Positions 42,500 to 55,301 of a stretch of 64,000 nucleotides of DNA are shown here, in pieces. The notes beneath the pieces are model-generated. The model did no database searches. It saw only the letters and a list, made by a program, of their open reading frames with translations, and was not told where the DNA came from. The first letter of the stretch is position 1; each line of letters begins with the position of its first letter. The stretch covers positions 5,642,001 to 5,706,000 of the forward strand of contig JASJZH010000003.1 of NCBI GenBank assembly GCA_037178975.1, written 5' to 3'. The translations under genes were made by a program, and so were the position numbers. This DNA comes from Oscheius tipulae (Eukaryota; Nematoda; Chromadorea; Rhabditida; Rhabditidae).

Positions 42500-45238
42500 T
42501 TATAAACTGACAAAACAGACGCGTTTGATGATTCTTTTAAAGGCGTTTCGCATATCTTGCGAGAAGATTGTGTAGATGACCGGGTTCAGAGCCGAGTTCA
42601 GATAGCCTGCAAGTTGTTGTTATTAGGGTTAGGTATGTGAGTCAGACTCGTTAGCCTGACCGATTATGTTTTTCAATGCAGGAAGCATTGACGACGCAGA
42701 GCAAATTGTGCCTATTGACGGCCCGTTAGCCTCTGATCATTAGACTTACCAAGCCAAGCTGTGATAAACTCGAGAGCTGGAGGTATTTGGCACTGGCAAA
42801 GAGGACGATACAGAGATACGATGAAGAAGGGAGTCCAACAGGCTATGAAGGTACCCGTGATTATGGCCAGAGTTCTCCAAGCCTTCCTCTCCCGTCTATT
42901 CTCGGCCGACTCTTTCGGCCGTCTCTTCTTCTTCAGGATAAGACTCGTCCCATTCACAGTAGCCACCCCATTACTCGTTTGTTTTGTCTGGGTCTGGAAG
43001 AATATAGTTTGTACAACCGGTTTCATTCAGCTACCTTGACCGGTGTCGAGCCATCAAGTCTCGTCTCAGCTGTAGCTGTTCTCTCCTCTTCTGAGGTCGT
43101 TGATGAAGAGTTCTCCCCCTTGATCTTCCCATTATTACTGTCGGTTCCGTCGGCATCACAAATGATCACAGCCGGAGGCAGTGGAATCTGAAAGTGACTC
43201 TTCTATCAAAATGCTTGACAGAACGCGGTTTCTCATGGCAATGTCATAACGGATTATCGGATTATAGTGGGTCGGAGATGAATCGCGTACCTTCTTCTCT
43301 TTATTCTTCGCTATCAAAGGCACTTTTTTTTCTTCGTCCGGAGGCGGACGAATCACGGTACGACGGTCTCGTTCCCTCTTGAACCTGAACAAATTTGATC
43401 GTTTGTCAAAAAGTATCCACTACCTTTTCTTGGCAGCCGTCATGATTTTCCAATAGACACAAACTATGGCTATGAGGGGGATGTAGAAAGCTGTGGCTGT
43501 CGAGAATACCTGAAAACTTTGTCGGTCCCATGTGAAACTAGGCCAGTCTGGCCCGAAAGACGTGATCTCTTTTCGCTTCGTCACGCCGTCTCAGCAAACA
43601 AACTTTTCCGCTTCATCGACACGCACCTGGTAGCTGATCTGTTGGCTTATGAGACACGTATGCTGGTTTCTGACTCGGTCATTGAAACCGTCGTCCTTCC
43701 AACCGGCGAAAGGAGCCAGAGAGATAAGCAAGGAGAGCATCCAGACCCCGGCCAACATGAGAATAATCCTCCGCGGAGTCCTGTTCTGGACATAGCTGAT
43801 GTCGGTGATTGACCAGTATCTGAAGACTCTTTTCTGATTCAATTTCACAACTTCTCCCCCTCTCTCCCTGACTATTTTCGCCCCAATGCGATTAGTTCCA
43901 AGCCGTGCAAAGGGTCCTCTCGCGCTACAATGGACATCTCACGTTCTTCTTGCAGAACGCTCTTAGATCTTACAAGCTCTAAAGAATAGGTGCGTTAGTA
44001 TATAGACACCGAAGGCCATGGGATCTTTCAATGAAGAGGAACGCTTAAAGGATGGAAGTTTTATTTTGTTTATTTTGTTTTAGACCTCAGGAATGAAGAG
44101 AGTTACAGTACTCATCAACGGAGAAAACAACTTTTGGAAAAAGCGAGCCATTAGACCCCCGTCCTCCGGGTGTCGTTCTCGCCAATCTCCCCCCTACAGA
44201 GTGTCATATAACCATCGTGACGTCTCATTCTTTTTGTAGTTTTTTTTCCGCAGAGACAGCGATTATTTCCACTTTTTACTCGACTCCCCCAAGACCGATA
44301 AGTTATCTTTCTGGAGGTCCCTTCAGTTTGATTCCTAATAGCCTTCCCCTGGAGAGATGAGAGAAGAGTCGAGACTCAATGAAATTATTTCTGGGAGAGA
44401 AATAATACGAATTTCGATGAGATGCCTTCGAAATGAGAAAGAGACTCACCTGTCGAGAGCGATGGCCACAAGATGAAGAATCGAGGCTGTACACACGAGA
44501 ACATCGACGGAAATCCAGAAGTCACAGAGAGCGACACCCATGTTCCATCCACCAACCAATGTTGACCAGGCGCCGAGCGGCGTAACAATTATACCTACCT
44601 TAAGCGATACGGGGTTACAAAAGAATGGTATGAACTGACAATGAGATCGGCGACAGCGAGAGAGAAGATGAGATAGTACTGCGGTCTGCCGCGGAGGTCT
44701 CTCTCCCAGCAGATGGCCAACAGGACCATGACATTTCCGACGATGCAGCTGACTATCAGCAGACAGAGCACGACGGCCAGGGAAGCTGTCTACAAACGAC
44801 TCATTAGTCTGATTAGGGCGGACACGTATATCCTAGCAGTCTAAGAAAAGAGCCCTCGACTCATTTTGAAAACATTCGCGGAACATCTGCCCGTTCAAGG
44901 AACTTGATCTTTCTTTTTTGACATATCCGACTTGACGGAGGTATCAGATCCGGACAAGAGGTAGTCAGCTAAGAGTTAGCTAGTTACAAAATGCTTTCTT
45001 TTAAAATGTTCAGTAAACACCTCCTGTTCGAGAAAGCACTTTGAGACCTAAAAAGTAGTTTGGCTTAGAGAGCGAGAGTCAAAAAGAGAGTTAGATTAAT
45101 GTAAACAAGTTATATGAGACGTTAGTCTTGAATATAAACACGATCACTGACCCAGATGAGAGGAAGTGTCGCCTCCGAGCGATCCTCGTCCGAGGCGTAG
45201 AATAGAACGGCTACCGAATTGTTCACGTCCACTAGCAT
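42500..45238 (-). CDS. ser-4: Serotonin receptor, 5-HT1/SER-4-like GPCR
   Basis: Class A amine GPCR. The N-terminus [20 protein letters not shown] carries N-glycosylation site NNS. TM1-2 read [20 protein letters not shown] and [16 protein letters not shown]3 has the amine-binding Asp in [14 protein letters not shown] and the DRY motif in IALDRYWSITD. ECL2 is [20 protein letters not shown] with disulphide Cys in [13 protein letters not shown]6 contains [19 protein letters not shown] and TM7 is [20 protein letters not shown]. The tail ends [11 protein letters not shown]2 and the [14 protein letters not shown] loop resemble 5-HT1 receptors, the SER-4 class, expected to couple to Gi/o. The third loop is long and Ser/Glu-rich. 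An acceptor lies at 45253, immediately before a short uORF that overlaps the start codon. Exon joins in the third loop are approximate. Confidence 0.85.
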
Positions 45239-45252
45239 CGTCTCTCGGTCAT
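45232..45252 (-). promoter_or_regulatory. Overlapping uORF at the ser-4 trans-splice site
   Basis: The minus strand reads TTTCAG|ATGACCGAGAGACGATGC. The first ATG directly abuts the acceptor and opens a six-codon frame ending TAG at 45234-45232. The receptor ATG (45238) lies inside it in another frame. If the spliced leader joins here, initiation at the receptor ATG needs leaky scanning. The effect is inferred. Confidence 0.4.
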
Positions 45253-48149
45253 CTGAAATTACACCGTCGTTTTGGATACGAGGAAGAGAGAGTACTTATA
45301 GAGGTTTCTAACGGAAGCCGCCGCAATTTAGAGGAGTATAATGGTGAGGGTGCAGCAGACAGCCACCTAATTAATTTGTACAACTTTCTAACAGGACTTT
45401 CGAGGCTGATCTATGGGCCAAAGAGTGGCCTTCACACGTGTATTTTTGATAAATGAACTTGGGTTGATTGAACAGCTGCGAGAGGTGAGCGAGTCAGAGG
45501 GAAATAACCAAGACGGGGGCTTTGTTTATAAGAAGAAGTCAACTTGGAGACATTTACGAACAGAGAACAACTTTGACAGAGGATTCAGAATTGTAGAACA
45601 AGGAATTGGAGGAAATCTCCAGAACAAAAAGAGAGTCATCAAGAAGTTAATCTCATTGAGATTGAGGACTCTCGAAAAAGAAGAGGAAACAAAGAAGTGC
45701 GAAAGTGTGAGGGTGTAAGGAAAGAACCCCGAATTGGGAACATGGAGAGTAGGCGGGGCGAGAGTTGAATGGGCGGGCGAGTCTGTTTATTTCCGCAAAG
45801 AAGAGTTTTAATGATAAAGGAGGATGTTTTGACTGAATCGAGAAGGAGGTAGTGGAGTCCACACACCCACCGAGCCCAGATTTCCGGCAGAGATCTCTGA
45901 CCCACTCACTCTCTAATTGTAACTGGCCAAGAATCTCTCGTTTTGAGGCATGGTAGCAGCCTCTCTCCTCGTCCTGCAATCAGGCCTTAATTAAGATGAA
46001 AACATGGGCTGGTCTGTGAGGCTTTTTCAGCAGAGAGACGGGGATTGGGCCAATTCTTTTTCGCAGTTTATAAGCCGAAGAACAACAGAACAGTTAGGGT
46101 AAATGAGGGACATCACAGTGATCAACAAAACCCGGTACAACTGGGCAAGTGATTAATCATTTAATAGCTCCCATACTGTAAGCAAAGGGCCCCTCCAGAC
46201 AAAAATAACTGGTGAGAAAAGGTGATAAGAACCTCGGTGGGTGGCAAGAAACAACTGATAGGGGGAAATCGGAGGCCAGTTGCCTGGTCATAAATGGGCT
46301 TCGAGTAATCGAAGCGAATTGCATTATGACTTTAACATTTGTTGTTGTGTTTATACGAGGCGAAAGATTAAACAGCATACGCTACCGATCAGGAATTATT
46401 AAGGGAGCCAAATGACGAGCGAGCTTCCTTCCCAGATTATGCGCCTCTTATTAATATAATTTGTTGCAGAGAGCCAACAGTAAGATGAGAGCAAAACAAG
46501 GCTACTTTGAGAGGCAGGTGATTTGGAGGAACACGAGAATGACGACATAGAGCGGAAACTTTTCTTACATTAGGGAGCGAACTTTTCGAGGAAATGTTTC
46601 GTACTGGGGGGATGAGGGATAGTGGGAGGTGATCACTTTGATCTGGATCAGTGCGAGAACAGACGGCAGTTCAGAACATTTTCAACCTAGTTTGTTCTCA
46701 AAGGGAGCAAAAGTAACCCCCAAGCTGGATGTCATGTTTTCGTCAAAATGTTCACGGTTCAATTCGGTCTTTCCGGAATGACGACGGATGTCAGAGACCA
46801 GAAGAACTCTTCTTGAAAATAGTAGGAAGTTCTAATAAGGCTGTTCCCTGAATCCTGTGCAGTCGCAACGTGAGACGCACAATAATTGCTCTATTTCGGG
46901 GTATTCCTGAAGGAGGAACAAGTCCAGAGACAAGAGAGAAGACAACGGATCGAATGTAATAAGATTGGGCTGTGGAGGAGCTGTTGAACACGAGACCAGA
47001 TTCAATCCAATTGCAACGACAAAAGGGTCAGGTTAGGCGTGAAGTTTCAACGATCATCGGAAAGGGGTACACGCATCATGGATTACCCTTTCTCATTTCG
47101 GAATGGGTTTATTTTAGATGGATTCTAGCAAAAAAGGAATCTTGGTGAATGGATAAGAGCAGGAGAGGCTAGGATTTCACAAGGAAAGAAGAAGCACAAA
47201 GCCGGATGGTTGGCTGGCTATGAGCTGTTCTTCATATCGGTTTGAGAGTCGTCAAAGGACTGGAAGCTGTAGAGATGAGTTCAAACTTTGAGCATAAGCT
47301 GTGGAAACGGGTATGATCCGATTCTTTAACCGTTCTGTCATCAATGTAGTCTTCTGATAAACGCTAGTAAGAGCTATCCAATGTGGTCTAGTTAATAAGC
47401 ACACTCTGAAGAAACTCAAACAGATCAAGTCGAAAAGGCCGTCTTCCACCAAAATGGATAAGAGGACAGCTATTAATATGCTAACTTGAAGACGCTGCTA
47501 TATTTGGTAAGAGGGCGCATCACTTGGATTAGAAATGTGCTATATGGGGAAGAAGAATGTTCCTAATCAAGAAGATGTCAGTGACAGGAATAGCTAACGG
47601 GACCGAAAGAGAGAGAACAAGCCGGGCTTGGACTGGCTGTTTGCCCGTCGCTATCATATTCAATGAAATCTGCCCGTGTCTCTACTCTCAGGTCACTGAG
47701 GCCCTCTCTCGTTCTGCTCACGAGAGCAGGTCCGCATAATTAAAGCATCGTCGTCGGCCCATCACTACCCCCTTTAAAACAAACTCCCACGCCTCTTTGC
47801 ACCACGGTTCTCTCTGCATGGGCCGATGATGACCAGCTCGAGATCCTGTGACTTGTTTGTGACTCTTTCTGGTTCAGAGACCCTGCTCTCCAGAACAAGA
47901 AACAGCTGGAATGGAGCAAGAACAACCCGCAATTTGCATTTCAGATCGACTGAATCCAGGATTGGGCGTGGGCCAGATAACAAGGCTTAAAGGTTCAATG
48001 AAGAACCTCGGATAGTTTGTGATACTGTTGAGCTGGTCGCAATGTATTTAGGATGAGAAGAAGAAGGTAGAGAGTATGTGATAGAAACTGTGATCAAGGA
48101 TGTCATACGGAAAGGGTCTAGACTGCTGATCCAGACACACAATTCCAAA

Positions 48150-48364
48150 ATGGACCTGGGATGGGTGAGAGAACAAACTTCCAGCTATACGAGCCCCCCA
48201 AAAAGACTCATAAGGTTAGTTTTGCTTAAGCGGATGTGCTCAATAACAAACAGCTAGTCTCTTCATTTAGAATATTGAGATTGGGAGGACTCGAAGAGCA
48301 GTACGACGACTCTCAAGACGTCATCGAGTGCCTTCGGAAGCACAGAGAATACTCTGACCATTAG
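48150..48364 (+). CDS. Candidate small two-exon gene (52 residues), unidentified
   Basis: ATG at 48150 opens MDLGWVREQTSSYTSPPKRL and reaches AG|GTTAGT (48214/48215). A CTTCATTTAG acceptor (ends 48270) continues in frame as RILRLGGLEEQYDDSQDVIE, CLRKHREYSDH and TAG. The intron is 56 nt, the typical size here. Alternative frames across exon 1 are also open, so this may be chance. No homology recognised. Confidence 0.25.
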
Positions 48365-49083
48365 AGGCTCTCTCTCTCTCACTCTCCTGCAGAATCCAAT
48401 CCCTGTGCAAATTCACTTCCAAAGATTAGAACGAGAAGGGAACGATGCCACTTTGGAAGAGAGTCGGTCAAAACAAGGTTCCGAGCAGCTGTCTCTCCGA
48501 CCTTTGTCCTTGTAGAATGAAAGAAAAGAAGAGAGTATAATGGAGAGAAGGAGGGCGATGTTTGATGTAGCGACGAAGTAATCCCTTTGGCGCTAGAAAG
48601 CCGCAGAATAGTTTGAGGGGCAGAGGATTCTGACAGAAATTATGACAGCCGAAACGGTAGTTCATCTAGGAGACACTCAGTCCTTCAAAGCCTAGAAAAA
48701 AGAGGAACGGGGTTAATTAACGGTCAAGAACATTGGAGAAGAATCAGTCGAGAATCCTCTCTGCAAGAGATGAGTGGCCAAAAAAAAAAACGTCACGCGT
48801 GGCAAATGACTATGATAATGAAATCAGGAAGGTATCCACACACACCGCCACCACCCAAATTGGTTCTTCTCCCGAAAAGAGTCGATGTTGCCGTGATATG
48901 TAATGATACATTATTCATCCAGGTGTCCCCACAGCTCTATCTTTGCGCGCGAAAAGCGTCCCGGGGACGTGTGTGTCGACGATAATGGCTCGAGGCCCTT
49001 GTCCTGATGACCTATTTTCGAAGGACCCTGGGTGTGTGCTCTGATTGGATTTGGGGCACTTGTCCAACAGCAGAGTAGTTGAT

Positions 49084-49680
49084 ATGCTTTTGTTAGAGCA
49101 GGGACAGAGCAAAAGAATCTCTCTTGGTAGAGGCATCGGGTTTCGGACCCCATGTGCCGTTGTGAGAATATTCTTTATGCAGAAAAGAGAAATACCGCCA
49201 GTTTCACTTCCTAAGACTAGATCTTGGAGAGGCAGTCAGACTGATCGATCAAAGACTCAAAGAGTCAAACGTCGCGCTTTGACAAGGAAGATGGTTTGGG
49301 TGATCCGAGAAACGCTAAGTAGTTTACTGGACATACCGGACCAGAAGCTAGCGAACAACATGCTAAGTAAAGTATGGATGATCAAAATAGAGGACTTACT
49401 AGGAGATAAGCGGGAAGAAGCAGCCAGTTGCTCAAAATATTTACAGGAACCGCAGCTTATTCCAGCAAAGAATTTGAACGACTTTGATAGGGTTCAAAAT
49501 CCAATAGTTTGTCCCAACAGAGAACACAAAAAGTGTCCCGAGGTAGAAGCCAGTCCCTTCGTCTCAAAGAACAGGACTGCAGCGTTTACCTTTAGGCTAG
49601 AAAGAATAGGGAGATCTACGAACTATAGAACATCAAAAAAGAGAATAATCAAAAGTAGTCCCAAAAAGATGGTCAGGTAG
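49084..49680 (+). CDS. 198-codon uninterrupted ORF, unidentified
   Basis: The frame from ATG 49084 (MLLLEQGQSKRISLGRGIGF...) to TAG 49680 is among the longest single-exon frames in the window. The product is basic and Ser-rich with no recognisable domain. Codon use (many ATA, CTA, AGG, AGT, TTA) differs from neighbouring genes. It could be a young gene, a remnant, or a chance ORF. Confidence 0.25.
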   Translation: MLLLEQGQSKRISLGRGIGFRTPCAVVRIFFMQKREIPPVSLPKTRSWRGSQTDRSKTQRVKRRALTRKMVWVIRETLSSLLDIPDQKLANNMLSKVWMIKIEDLLGDKREEAASCSKYLQEPQLIPAKNLNDFDRVQNPIVCPNREHKKCPEVEASPFVSKNRTAAFTFRLERIGRSTNYRTSKKRIIKSSPKKMVR

Positions 49681-51424
49681 AGACAAAACAACTCTCAGAG
49701 ACACGCGATTTCGTGCCCCGAAGAGTCTTCTTGATGATCACCCGAGGTTCAAAGAGGAAAAGGATCTAAGTGTTCCTGGATGCAAATCGTAAAGGTTGTA
49801 ATAATGTCTTTTATTTGACGGAACCCGTCGTCGTTCCGCCTTGGCTGCATCCTCAATTTATGCTCGACGAGACAGAGCGCGATGAAAATGGTTTTAGACG
49901 AAAGACCGACTTCTTAAAATAACTCTAAAGGGAGAGAGATAGAGAAGTTGGTGTCGCATTTCTGCCCCCAGGAGCCACGCCTTTCCTCATCGCCGATCCT
50001 CACAAATTGTAACAGAGAGCAGGGCCGCACAAGCAGCCAACAGCTGTCGACATAAAAGACATCTACATGGTCATTTTTCACGCCCAGCCCTGAAGAAGAG
50101 CAGTCTTAATGGCTGAGTATGTTTACTCAGGCAGATTTATAGTTCGCTTAGGAAGAGGCATTCAGAAGAGGAACAGGTGCAGAAGAAAGAGTTCCTTGTT
50201 TAGCCTCTTTTCTTTCCTTGTTCAGGAATGACACAGGAGCCCAGGGACAGACAGTATAGAACCCTTGTCTCTGGTCCCAACTCTCTAACTACACTGGTCA
50301 AGCAATCTCTTCCCCCTTTCGAAGAAGGAAGGAGACGCCGGGAATCGAGCCCTGAGAGGCTCGAGTTTCACAGAAAAGCAGCTTTGTGATGGTTTGTTCT
50401 CCCACCAGGATAAGCTTACTGTTGACGTGAACAGTCTTTCTGGAACAATCTTGAATAATTGAGCAGGATGCAAAAAGCAGCGGGCGTTGGGAGAGCACGA
50501 ATCAAAAGGTTCCGATTGTTAGACTTTCTCCGGAAGAACCAATTATGTCCTTTTAGCTCTCCTTCTTCCTTCCCACAGCCACAGCTGTTGTCAAGATTTG
50601 GACCCTCTGACAGCCGTCTCGGCAGAACTTGATGCACTTGACGGATGAAGGCGACACCTCAGGTCATGAGGATGCGCATTTCTCGAGTAAAGAGAGATTA
50701 CATTCGTTTCTTACTATCAGGCTAGAGGGATATAGACGGTTCCATAACAACAAAATATAACAACTCGTTTTGGAGAAGTCTCAGTAACAGGAAAGCTCGA
50801 GTGTTTTGTGAATTAGGAAATGAGGGCCGGAAGGACGTCACAGGACTTTCGTCGGAATCCAGGAAATGTGCGATAAACGAATGGTGGGTCCGAGAGAAAA
50901 AGGAATTTGAGTCTTGGGTCTCTTTCGCAGAGAGAAGATCAGGAAGTGTCGTCTTGAATAGAAGAGGCGAGAGTATTCGATTATGGAATCCCACTTTTCG
51001 GACACATTTCCGCTCTCAATTGTGGCCAAATTTGATGAAGAGCAATGGATTATTCAGTGCAGACAAAAGAGCGAGGGGAGGGAGGGACGAGTAAGTAGCC
51101 ATGAAAAATGGAAAAGGTCCAGTTTTGGAGGGCCTGCGGTCACATGCGGGAGCAATAGCATCATTAACTTGTTCAACTCTAATATATATCCAATCGCGGC
51201 TTATAGACTCTTCTTCTCTGCGCTCAATTTAGCAAATGTGAGTTTTTAAGGGCTCTGCGAAAAGATTGAAAAACAATTTATTGTCCAGACCCAAGATGTC
51301 TACGTCACGAAAATGATCTAGCAAACAATAAGAAATAAAAAAGACATGTTTAACAAGTAAACCAGTGAAAGGGTGTAACTAGGGAAGTAATCAAGGATAA
51401 TTCGGGAAATAAGTTCAAAGTTAG

Positions 51425-54400
51425 TTAACGACGCCAGTTTCCAGATTCAGCACCAGCACCACCAGAGGGCTTGTTGAGAGGCGGGCGACGTTCGAGATTC
51501 CCTAAATATAAACCTAGTTCGACACGTGAAGAAACATACGAGGCGGTTCTTGATTGGGACGAGCAGGTCCAGCTAGGCCTCCTTGTTGACGATGCGGAGG
51601 AACGTAACCACCAGTTTTGGGCGGCGTTGGAACAGTAGTCGGCTCATCCCTCCTTGGTACTACCTGACCACGTGTCCATGCGCCACCAGCATCGGCAGCA
51701 GATGACACAGGAGCACGGCGAGGCGGTTCAGTCGGTTCGATACGACGCGTTCCGAAATCGGCACGAGATGGGGCCTCGGATTCGATAGGACGCCGTTCCA
51801 TAGCTCTGACAGGAGGTCGATACACACCACTTTGGGGAGGAGGAGGACCAGTAGGTGCCATATCACGGCGCCAACTTCCACCCTCAACCTCGTGAGAAGT
51901 AACGTTCTGGAAAAGGATAATGGGTTTAATAGGCTTTGTAAAGAACTTACAGCTCTATCCCGCATAGGCGGGCGTTCCATACGATCCATTCTTTGGGGCT
52001 GTGTGCGTGCTCCACCACCTCGCCAATCGTTGTCAGTCATCGCCTTCGAATCGTCTTCACGACGGCGGTTATCATCCTAAACTTAGAATCAGTCTACTAT
52101 ACAGAATATAACATACTCTAGCCTCTCTACCAGCACGTCTTTGAGCATCGGCCTGCTGTTGACGATTGCGTTCTTCTTCTTCACGCTTCTGGCGTTCATC
52201 ATCAGCCTTCTTACGGAGCCACTTCTCGCGACGTTCGCGCTTGCGCTGCTCGGCACGCTCCTGTAGACGATGCTCGCGGACGGCATTGAGCTTGGCCTCG
52301 AACTCGCTGATCTTTCGGGAGAAGTCGTCGCTGTTGCGATTCTTCACTTCGGTTATCCATTCCTCAGTATCATCATAAATGGCATCAAGATGCTGCCACA
52401 TCTGGACCGCATTCTCATGATCGCTTCTAAAACAATGCATAAGTTCTATAATCCAGAAAAAACAAACTTGGCCTTCTCGATTCTCTTCCTCTCAAACTCC
52501 TCGTGGATCTTCGGAGCTTCAGTTAATCTCTTGTGCATGAGAGCACGTCTTTCGCTCATCTCCTCCAAATGCAAAGCACGAATGTGGTGATCAAAAGTCT
52601 TCTCCTGCTGTTGAAGTCTCTTCTGAGTTTCCTGGCGTTCCTTGTCGAAGCGCTCTCGCTGTTCACGAAGAAGAGCTTCGGGGTCCATCTCCTGGAAGAC
52701 ACGTTCTCCCTTCTCCTTGATGATGGCCTGATAGATGGCAGTATTCTGCATCTTGCGAAGCTGGTCCTGCCTGATCTTACGTTGAACCTCGTCCTGGAAG
52801 GGAGATTTTTGGAAACCAAATGATCAAGTTACCTGCTCAGCTTGCTTCCTTCTCTTCTCACTCTCCAGATTCTCAAGCTCCAGACGCTTCATCTCCTCGG
52901 CTCTCTTCGCCTCTTCACGCTTCTGCATCTCAGCTTGAACTTGTTGAGTACGCTCGGCCTTGACTCGCTCAGAAGTTTCCTTGTAGTTCTCGATCTTGCG
53001 GCGACGAGTGAGCATTCTTTCCAGTTCGGCCGGCCTACTGTGTTCGTACTTTCTGGCATGAGCCTCAACGCGTTGGATGAGATCGTGTTGCTTCTTATCA
53101 GAATCCATGGCTTCAACAGTGATACGCAACTTGTCAAACATCTGTTCGAGATGAGTCCGAATATCTTCGACTCCGCTTTGACTGTCGTCACCTAAAAACT
53201 TGTTGCTATATGAACAGGGAACGCTCTAACCTCTATAAGCCTCGCCGTCTTCCAGGTCGATTCCACCAGCAAGAGCAGCATCGGCTGTGCCGAATCTGAC
53301 ACAACTGTTTTTGTGATCAATCTGGGCACGGACAAAACGATGCTTGGAAGCATCGACAATCAGGCGTTCGAGCTCAAGCTCGGTGAAAGAAGGAATGATC
53401 TTCTGAAGACGTTCCCAAGTGATAGAGTCGTAGATGGTCGAGATCTGGAGATTTGTACATTACTAGTACTAAAAACAACTGACTTGTTTCAGGGACTTTG
53501 TAGCAGCCACAATTCGGATAGCTTCTACGTATTGCTGATTGCCGCTGGCTTCGATAAGTTTCAGCTGTTCTTCCACTTGCTGAGAGAGCCGCAAAGGCGC
53601 AAAGTTGTTCTCCAACAGCTTGTAGAGAGCACTGGTGGATTCCGTGGCAGTTTCCGCCAGGTTGAGTCTAGCAACTTCCTTGAGAATTCCGGCACGAGTC
53701 GGAGCGATTGGAAGACGCAGAAGATTAGACAACAGACTGAAAATGTATCAATTGCTATTGGCCTCGAAATCACAAGGTTTGACAAGGTATTCCAGATTGA
53801 ATAAAATCTGCCCTAATCATTCAGCTGAAGCCACCAATTGGAAAGACTCAGAAACATACAAGACAGGGAACATATTCCAACAAAACGGGAAAAAGCTTAC
53901 CGAATGTTAGAAATGTGTTGCTCTTCGATGTCCAAATGCCGAGTAAGATCCGAAGGACTATCAGCGCCATCGGGAATAGAGAGAGTGGCCAAGAGGACAC
54001 GAGTTGCCTGTTCTTGGGATTCCTCCTTGGCGAAAGTCTTCTTCATGTCCTTGTAGATTATATACTTTTGGAGAAGTGCGGCAGCATGGAAAAGACTGTT
54101 CCCAGCCTTCCAGAAAACGAGGGCGAGCTGGAATATGAATGTTTCGGGGTGATTTGGTCACGCAGCCTATCGACGTGTGCATGATATTCCGATCCGATAT
54201 TATCTACCCCCATGATCACCTCAAAACAACATCGAAACCGTTTCAACATAGATTGTGGGGGACCAAGAACGGTGTTCGTATCAAGTAATCTACCTTATCG
54301 TAATAGTTGACAAAGCTACCAGGCTTAACCATCTTCTTATCCTTGTCCTTGCTCAGCTGCATCATTCCGTGGACATCCTCGGCACTCTTATAAGCTTCTT

Positions 54401-55301
54401 GCCAAAGCTCCATCTGGATAGCAGTGTCCAGTTGATGGAGACGAGTATCTTGCATCAAGGTTAGCGATTCTTGTGAGTTCAGTTTAACACTGAAGTGTGG
54501 AATTCAACAGAATGCAGATTGAACAACTTACACATGAGAAAGGTGTTGATGCTTCTGAATGTGATTCAGATGCAGACGAAGAAGTTCGCAGAGCTTGCGG
54601 AACTCAGTTCTACGTTGGTACTTGGCGCAAAATTGGAAAGTTTGACGAGCAATCTTGTGATAGAGAGTCTCTACCTGAAATTCGTCTTTTGTTTGACGAA
54701 TGGTTGAAAAAAGTCACCTGAGCATTGTTACGGAGCAACTCGAGACAATTCCTGTAAGAGTCCCAGAGGAAACGGAGCCAGGGGGCAAGGACAGTCCTAT
54801 CCATCCGGTCTCTAGCCGCAGCGCCAGAAACGACAGATAAAAGAAGAGTCTCGGGAACATCGCCCTGATCCAGGTCGTCAATTTCTTCGACCTTCTCGAT
54901 GGACGTCTTCTGGGCCTCCTCGGTCTTCGACTCGGCCATAGTCAGGAACTCCTCGATAACCGTTTGAAGAGATTCCGGCTTGTACTAAAATTATCGATAA
55001 GGCTGTTTTAAGGATCAATTTCACCTGTTGAGTAAGGGCCTTGTACTGGAATAGAGCATCTTTAGCGACATGAGGCTTCTTGAGAAGGACACAGAGTTTC
55101 AGGTGCTTGAACATAATGTCCTGATGGACCTCCGTCCATTGTTTGAAACGACGAGACTAAAATATAGTTATTGAAAAAGAATCTGCGTACCTTGATCGTA
55201 TCATGAAGAGTTTCCAAAGCATCGGCCTCTTTTCCAACCTTGATAAGCTCTTCAGCACGCTTCAAAGCGGCCTCAGGCTTTTGAAAGTAAATAGGAGGCA
55301 T
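51425..55301 (-). CDS. eif-3.A: Translation initiation factor eIF3 subunit A
   Basis: Largest scaffold subunit of eIF3, which recruits mRNA to the 40S ribosome. The start [20 protein letters not shown] is followed by [60 protein letters not shown] and [20 protein letters not shown]. The PCI region has [20 protein letters not shown] and [21 protein letters not shown] long charged coiled coil follows ([39 protein letters not shown]). The Arg/Pro/Gly-rich tail ends [13 protein letters not shown] and lacks the long decapeptide repeats of the vertebrate protein. A GAATTTCAG acceptor lies 17 nt before the ATG. In C. elegans this gene is egl-45. Around ten introns, mostly short; two near 53740-53900 and 54060-54290 are larger. 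Confidence 0.92.

Larger units (their letters stand above)
45239..51424. other. 6.2-kb gene desert upstream of ser-4 and downstream of eIF3a
   Basis: Purine-rich (GA) tracts are frequent on the + strand. Many short ORFs occur on both strands without matching splice sites. Two candidates are listed separately (48150-48364, 49084-49680). The rest probably includes distal ser-4 regulatory sequence; I see no RNA gene or transposon ends. Confidence 0.4.

Noticed and set aside
47812..47983. Frames near 47.8-48.0 kb (for example AWADDDQLEIL, or MEQEQPAICISDRLNPGLGV)
   Set aside because: All three forward frames are partly open and the only joining intron would be 30 nt, too short for this genome; no frame stands out.
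52270..53195. Plus-strand ORFs opposite eIF3a
   Set aside because: Antisense of the Glu/Lys/Arg-rich coiled coil; CTC/CTT-rich complement gives Leu/Ser-rich frames without biological support.
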